Source of the DNA: Chloroflexota bacterium
GTDB lineage: Bacteria; Chloroflexota; UBA11872
Length of the DNA stretch: 64,000 nt
Direction of reading: 5' to 3'
Assembly (NCBI GenBank): GCA_028874175.1
Contig: JAPPLN010000113.1
Span: 44,059-108,058 of the forward strand
Part shown: piece after piece, positions 60,321 to 64,000 of the stretch
Layout: the number at the start of each line of letters is the position of its first letter
Position numbering within the stretch: the stretch's first letter is position 1
Notes under the pieces: model-generated
Database searches by the model: none
What the model was told of the DNA's origin: nothing
What the model saw: only the letters and a program-made list of their open reading frames with translations
Position numbers and translations under genes: made by a program

Positions 60321-63300
60321 TCAGGCGACTGCGACGCTGTCCTTGCCGAATTGGGCGCTGAGTTCGCCGAGGAGTGATTCGCCGGGCTGGACGGTGTTGG
60401 GCCAGCGGAGGCGGGCGACGGATCCGTCGGTCTTGACCACGTGGAGATGCAGGGGCGTTGGGCCTTCGTTGGCGGCGACCGCGGCGTCCAGGCGCTTGAG
60501 CAGGTCGAGATCGAAGCTGGGGTCGGGGCTGCGGCGGAGGGTGACAACCACACGCGCGGGCGGGGGACCCTCAGACGGCGCTGGCGGGGTGGGCTCCTCG
60601 ATTTCGGGCGTCGGTGGCGTGCCGTTCGCTGGATCCCTGGTCAAGCCATTTGCGCCATTGCCGGCCGTGCCGGGGGCAGCAGCGCTCTTGGTTTTGTCCG
60701 GAGACTCGCCGGGCATTGGGTCTGTCACAGGTTCGACTGGCGCGGGGGAAGTGGAGCCATTGGCGGGTGTGTGGGCGGGCTCAGTTGGGCGCTGTTCTGC
60801 GGGCGCATCCGGCTCGTACTCGGCGGAAGTGTCGGAGGCCCCAGGCGCGGGAATAACGGCGTCTTCTTCGGCCTTCCTGATGTTCGCGGGTTCAGGTACA
60901 GGCTCGGGAACATAGAAATCGCCAGACTTGTCGTCGCCCGGCATCGGGAGGCTGTCCTCGCTGCCGGGCTGTTCGGGAACCGCATGCCCATTCTCGTCTG
61001 CCGCCTCCGATTCTGCGCCGTTCGATGTGGCGGCCGACAACGGGTACAAGTTGTCGGCCAGCATCCGCGGTGAGGAGTCGTCGCCTTCAATACGTCCAGT
61101 AGCCAGGACCACGCGGTCGTTGCTGAGTTCTGGCGAAATGCGCTGCCAGACGCGCGGGAAGCAGATCACCTCGATGGCGCCCGGTAGATCCTCCAGGGTC
61201 ACGGCGCCCATCATCTGACCCTTGCGAGTCATAAACGACCGCAGACTGGAGACGATTCCACCGATTGTCATCGTCTGGCCGTGGTGCGTGTCTTCGAGCT
61301 CGTAGATGCGGGCGTCGACGTTGGCTGCGAGTTGTTCGCCGATGGCCGGGTCGGAGAGTGGGCTGGGGGTGACGTATAGCCCCAGCAGTTCTTTCTCCCA
61401 ACGGCGGCGATCGGCCTCGGCGGCGGCCGGAACGTCGGGCAGCTCAAGCGCGGGTTCAGTCGCCTCCGGCAGCAGCCCGATGCCGAACATGGTCGTCTGG
61501 CCCGCCGCGCGATCGGCTTGCGTGCGCTGGCCGCGCTTCATGGCCGGTTCCAGCGCCTCCAGCATTGCCTGCCGCTCGCCCAGCTCGTCCAGGGCGCCGA
61601 CCTTGATCAGCGACTCCCAGGCGCGCTTGGGCGCTCGGCGCAAGTCGACTCGCTCGCAGGCGTCGGACAGGGAATTGAATGGGCCGCCCTCCTGGCGAGC
61701 CGCCGCGATGGCCTCGACGGCAGCCTCCCCCACGTTCTTAATGGCCGTCAGCCCAAACACGATTGAGTCGCCGCTGGGCTCGAACGTGACGCCGCTCTGG
61801 TTGATGTTGGGCGGCAGGACGTTGACGCCGAGGAGTTCGGCTTCCATACGAGTGCTGGCGACTTTGCCGACATCGCCCGCGTCGGTGTCCAGCAGAGCGG
61901 TGAGGAACTGCACGGGATAGTGCGCCTTGAGCCAGGCGGTCCAGTAGGCGATGACGGCGTAGGAGACGGCGTGGGCCTTGTTGAATCCGTAGCCGGCGAA
62001 GGGCTCGATCAGCGCAAAGATCTCCTCGGCGACGTCGTTCGGAATCCCCTCCTGCACGGACCGCGACACGAACTTCTCGTGCTCGCTTTGCAGCGCTTCA
62101 CGGATTTTCTTCCCGACGGCTCTACGGAAGTTGTCGGCTTCATCCCACGAGTAGCCGGCCAGGTGGCGGGCGATCATTAGCACCTGGTCGGCGTAGACGA
62201 GCACGCCGTAGGTTTCGCTGAGGATTGGCTTGAGCCGTTCGTGAAGGTAGGTGGGCGCTGTCCGGCCGTGCTTGCGGTCGATGTAGATGGGGATGTTGGC
62301 CATCGGCCCGGGGCGGTAGAGCGCGATGATTGCGGCGACTTCGCCGATGCTGGTGGGGGCCAGTTCGCGCAGCGTGCGGGTCATGCCGGCGCCTTCCATC
62401 TGGAAGATGCCGACCGTGCGGCCGCGCCGCAGCAGGGCAAAGGCCTTGTCGTCGTCCAGCGGGATGTCCTGCGGCGCCAGCGCCTCACCGGTGGCCTGCT
62501 CCACCAGCCGCAACGCGTGCTGGATGGTGCGGAAGTTGGAAAGACCCAGCACGTCCAGTTGCAGCAAGCCGATCTTTTCAATGGTCTGGAAGGTGAACTG
62601 CGCGACCGGGCGGCCCTCGGCCGAGCGCGTGAGGGGTACGTGCTCCTGCAGGGGATCCCTGGACACCACAAGCCCGGCGGCGTGGGTGGACGCGTGGCGC
62701 GCGACACCCTCGATGCGCTGGGCGGAATCCAGCAACCGCCGGACGGCGTCGTCCTCCTGGTAGAGACGCTTGAGTTCGTCAACTTCGTCCAGCGAGCGGC
62801 CGATGGTGTAGGGATCGACGGGGTTGACGGGAATCTGCTTGGCCACCCGGTCGGTCAGGCCGTATTCCATGCCGAGGACGCGCCCGACATCGCGGACCGC
62901 GGCGCGGGCGGCCAGGGTTCCGAAGGTAACGATCTGGGCCACGTGGTCGGCGCCGAAGCGACGAATCATGTACTCGATGACTTCGTCGCGGCGGTCGCTG
63001 GGAAAGTCCATGTCCACGTCGGGCATGGAGCCTTTGCGGCCGATGGTCAGGAAGCGCTCGAAGATGATGTCGTGCTCGATCGGATCGATGTCCGACATGT
63101 CGGTGGCGTAGGCGACGAGGCTGCCGTTCACCGAGCCCCGTGGGGCGGTCAACATGCCTAGGCCGCGCGCGAAGTCGAAGATTTCGCGCACCAGCAGCAG
63201 GTATTCGCCGAAGTCGGTCTGGTCAATAACGTCGAGCTCATAGGCCAGGCGTTCGCGGTATCTGGCGTCGGCGTTTGGAAGGCGACGGGCCAGGCCCTCG

Positions 63301-64000
63301 GCGGCCAGTTCGGCGAGGTGCGACTTGACCGTGTGGCCCTTCGGCACCTCGACGGAGGGCATGGCGATGCGGCCGAACGGCAGGTCGAGGTCACAGCGCT
63401 CGGCGATGGCGACGGTGTTGGCCAGGGCGTCGGGCTGGTCGTCGAAGGCCTGGGCCATCTCCTCGGGCGACTTGAGGTACCACTCGCCCTCCATGCGCAT
63501 GCGGTCGGTGTCGGCTACCAGGCTGCCGGTCTGGATGCAGAGCAGGATGTCGTGGGCGTCCTTGTCGTCGGGCGTGAGGTAGTGGACGTCGTTGGAGGCG
63601 ACGAGGGGCAGGCCCAGGCCGCCGGCCAGCTCGATGAGGCCCTGGGCCAGGGGTTCCTGGTCGGGCAGGCCGGGGCGCTGGATCTCGACGTAGTAGTTCT
63701 CGGCGCCGAAGGTATCGGCGTGCCAGCGGGCGACCTCCTCGGCGCGGGCCGGATTGCCGGATGTGACCGCTCGTGAAAGTTCGCTGGAGGGGCAGCCGGA
63801 GAGGCAGATGAGGCCTTCGGCGTGGGTGGCCAAGAGGTCGCGGTCGACGCGGGGCTTGTAGTAGAAGCCGTCCAGGCTGGCCCGTGAGACCAGGCGCACC
63901 AGGTTGCGGTAGCCGGTGAGGTTGCGGGCGAGCAGGGTGAGGTGAAAGGAGCGGCGGTCGAGGGCGGGGTCGCGGTCGGTGTGGGAGCGGGGGGCGACGT
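60321..64000 (-). CDS. dnaE: DNA polymerase III subunit alpha (5' end beyond window)
   Basis: Replicative polymerase catalytic subunit; about 1,225 residues are present and the frame stays open past the right edge (NLTGYRNLVRLVSRASLDGFYYKPRVD). PHP domain remainder, then the polymerase palm with GRKGSMPDVDMDFPSDRRDEVI (catalytic Asp pair), fingers, tandem HhH and the OB domain (TMTIGGIVSSLRSFMTRKGQMMGAVTLEDLPGAIEVICFPRVW). Between OB fold and the last 80 residues is a ~150-residue Pro/Glu/Ala-rich linker. The tail (ARVVVTLRRSPDPSFDLDLLKRLDAAV) looks like a folded tau-binding-type module. Confidence 0.95.
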   Translation of the reverse strand, partial: VAPRSHTDRDPALDRRSFHLTLLARNLTGYRNLVRLVSRASLDGFYYKPRVDRDLLATHAEGLICLSGCPSSELSRAVTSGNPARAEEVARWHADTFGAENYYVEIQRPGLPDQEPLAQGLIELAGGLGLPLVASNDVHYLTPDDKDAHDILLCIQTGSLVADTDRMRMEGEWYLKSPEEMAQAFDDQPDALANTVAIAERCDLDLPFGRIAMPSVEVPKGHTVKSHLAELAAEGLARRLPNADARYRERLAYELDVIDQTDFGEYLLLVREIFDFARGLGMLTAPRGSVNGSLVAYATDMSDIDPIEHDIIFERFLTIGRKGSMPDVDMDFPSDRRDEVIEYMIRRFGADHVAQIVTFGTLAARAAVRDVGRVLGMEYGLTDRVAKQIPVNPVDPYTIGRSLDEVDELKRLYQEDDAVRRLLDSAQRIEGVARHASTHAAGLVVSRDPLQEHVPLTRSAEGRPVAQFTFQTIEKIGLLQLDVLGLSNFRTIQHALRLVEQATGEALAPQDIPLDDDKAFALLRRGRTVGIFQMEGAGMTRTLRELAPTSIGEVAAIIALYRPGPMANIPIYIDRKHGRTAPTYLHERLKPILSETYGVLVYADQVLMIARHLAGYSWDEADNFRRAVGKKIREALQSEHEKFVSRSVQEGIPNDVAEEIFALIEPFAGYGFNKAHAVSYAVIAYWTAWLKAHYPVQFLTALLDTDAGDVGKVASTRMEAELLGVNVLPPNINQSGVTFEPSGDSIVFGLTAIKNVGEAAVEAIAAARQEGGPFNSLSDACERVDLRRAPKRAWESLIKVGALDELGERQAMLEALEPAMKRGQRTQADRAAGQTTMFGIGLLPEATEPALELPDVPAAAEADRRRWEKELLGLYVTPSPLSDPAIGEQLAANVDARIYELEDTHHGQTMTIGGIVSSLRSFMTRKGQMMGAVTLEDLPGAIEVICFPRVWQRISPELSNDRVVLATGRIEGDDSSPRMLADNLYPLSAATSNGAESEAADENGHAVPEQPGSEDSLPMPGDDKSGDFYVPEPVPEPANIRKAEEDAVIPAPGASDTSAEYEPDAPAEQRPTEPAHTPANGSTSPAPVEPVTDPMPGESPDKTKSAAAPGTAGNGANGLTRDPANGTPPTPEIEEPTPPAPSEGPPPARVVVTLRRSPDPSFDLDLLKRLDAAVAANEGPTPLHLHVVKTDGSVARLRWPNTVQPGESLLGELSAQFGKDSVAVA

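Overview
The window is one continuous high-GC bacterial chromosome segment. It has dense operons, many GTG/TTG starts, and no rRNA, tRNA, CRISPR array or IS transposase that I could recognise. Gene content fits a free-living Chloroflexota-type bacterium: ClpC with Clp_N repeats, a bifunctional-nuclease-domain protein, a tungsten aldehyde:ferredoxin oxidoreductase with its own MoaD-like protein, a membrane pyrophosphatase, acetyl-CoA carboxylase and several Gfo/Idh/MocA oxidoreductases. The dispersed TTCGGCAAGCTCAGGG repeats also fit. The phylum call is inference; no marker gene was aligned.

Layout. 0-7.2 kb: the 3' end of hppA, uppP, then an arginine cluster argC-argJ-argB-argD-argH. 7.3-9.8 kb: two glycosyltransferases. 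9.8-11.7 kb: aspartokinase and a BFN-domain protein. 11.7-17.5 kb, minus strand: a secreted glycosidase-cytochrome c fusion, an oxidoreductase, a small hypothetical, a methyltransferase, a sugar nucleotidyltransferase and a VOC protein. 17.6-20.3 kb: an unusual NrdR with two zinc ribbons, an alpha/beta hydrolase and a metallophosphoesterase. 20.4-25.9 kb, minus strand: accA, accD, comF-like, clpC and a small membrane protein. 26-33 kb: an accessory island with an RCC1-repeat protein, two Phd/VapC toxin-antitoxin pairs, an orphan antitoxin copy, an AlbA_2/Schlafen-like protein and dispersed palindromic repeats.

33-42.8 kb: moaC, gyrA, a Nudix hydrolase, a tandem pair of DUF4349-type lipoproteins, and mnmG. 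42.8-48 kb: an uncharacterised four-gene membrane cassette whose last member looks SPFH/HflK-like, followed by rodZ and pgsA. 48-52 kb: another oxidoreductase, an MntA/HepT pair, an ABC exporter and a VOC protein. A perfect 16-bp parS site lies at about 52.2 kb. 52.3-55.1 kb: a TfoX-N protein, two tandem SRPBCC genes duplicated with their leaders, a CDF transporter fragment and an intact CDF transporter. 55.4-60.3 kb: AOR with MoaD-like protein, a FitAB-type toxin-antitoxin pair with a two-site operator, an SMP-30 protein and an aldo/keto reductase. The 3' part of dnaE runs off the right edge.

Best candidates for something new are the four-gene membrane cassette (42.8-46.7 kb), the GH-cytochrome c fusion (11.7-13.9 kb) and the double-ribbon NrdR (17.6 kb). 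The parS site, near gyrA and mnmG, suggests an origin-proximal position.
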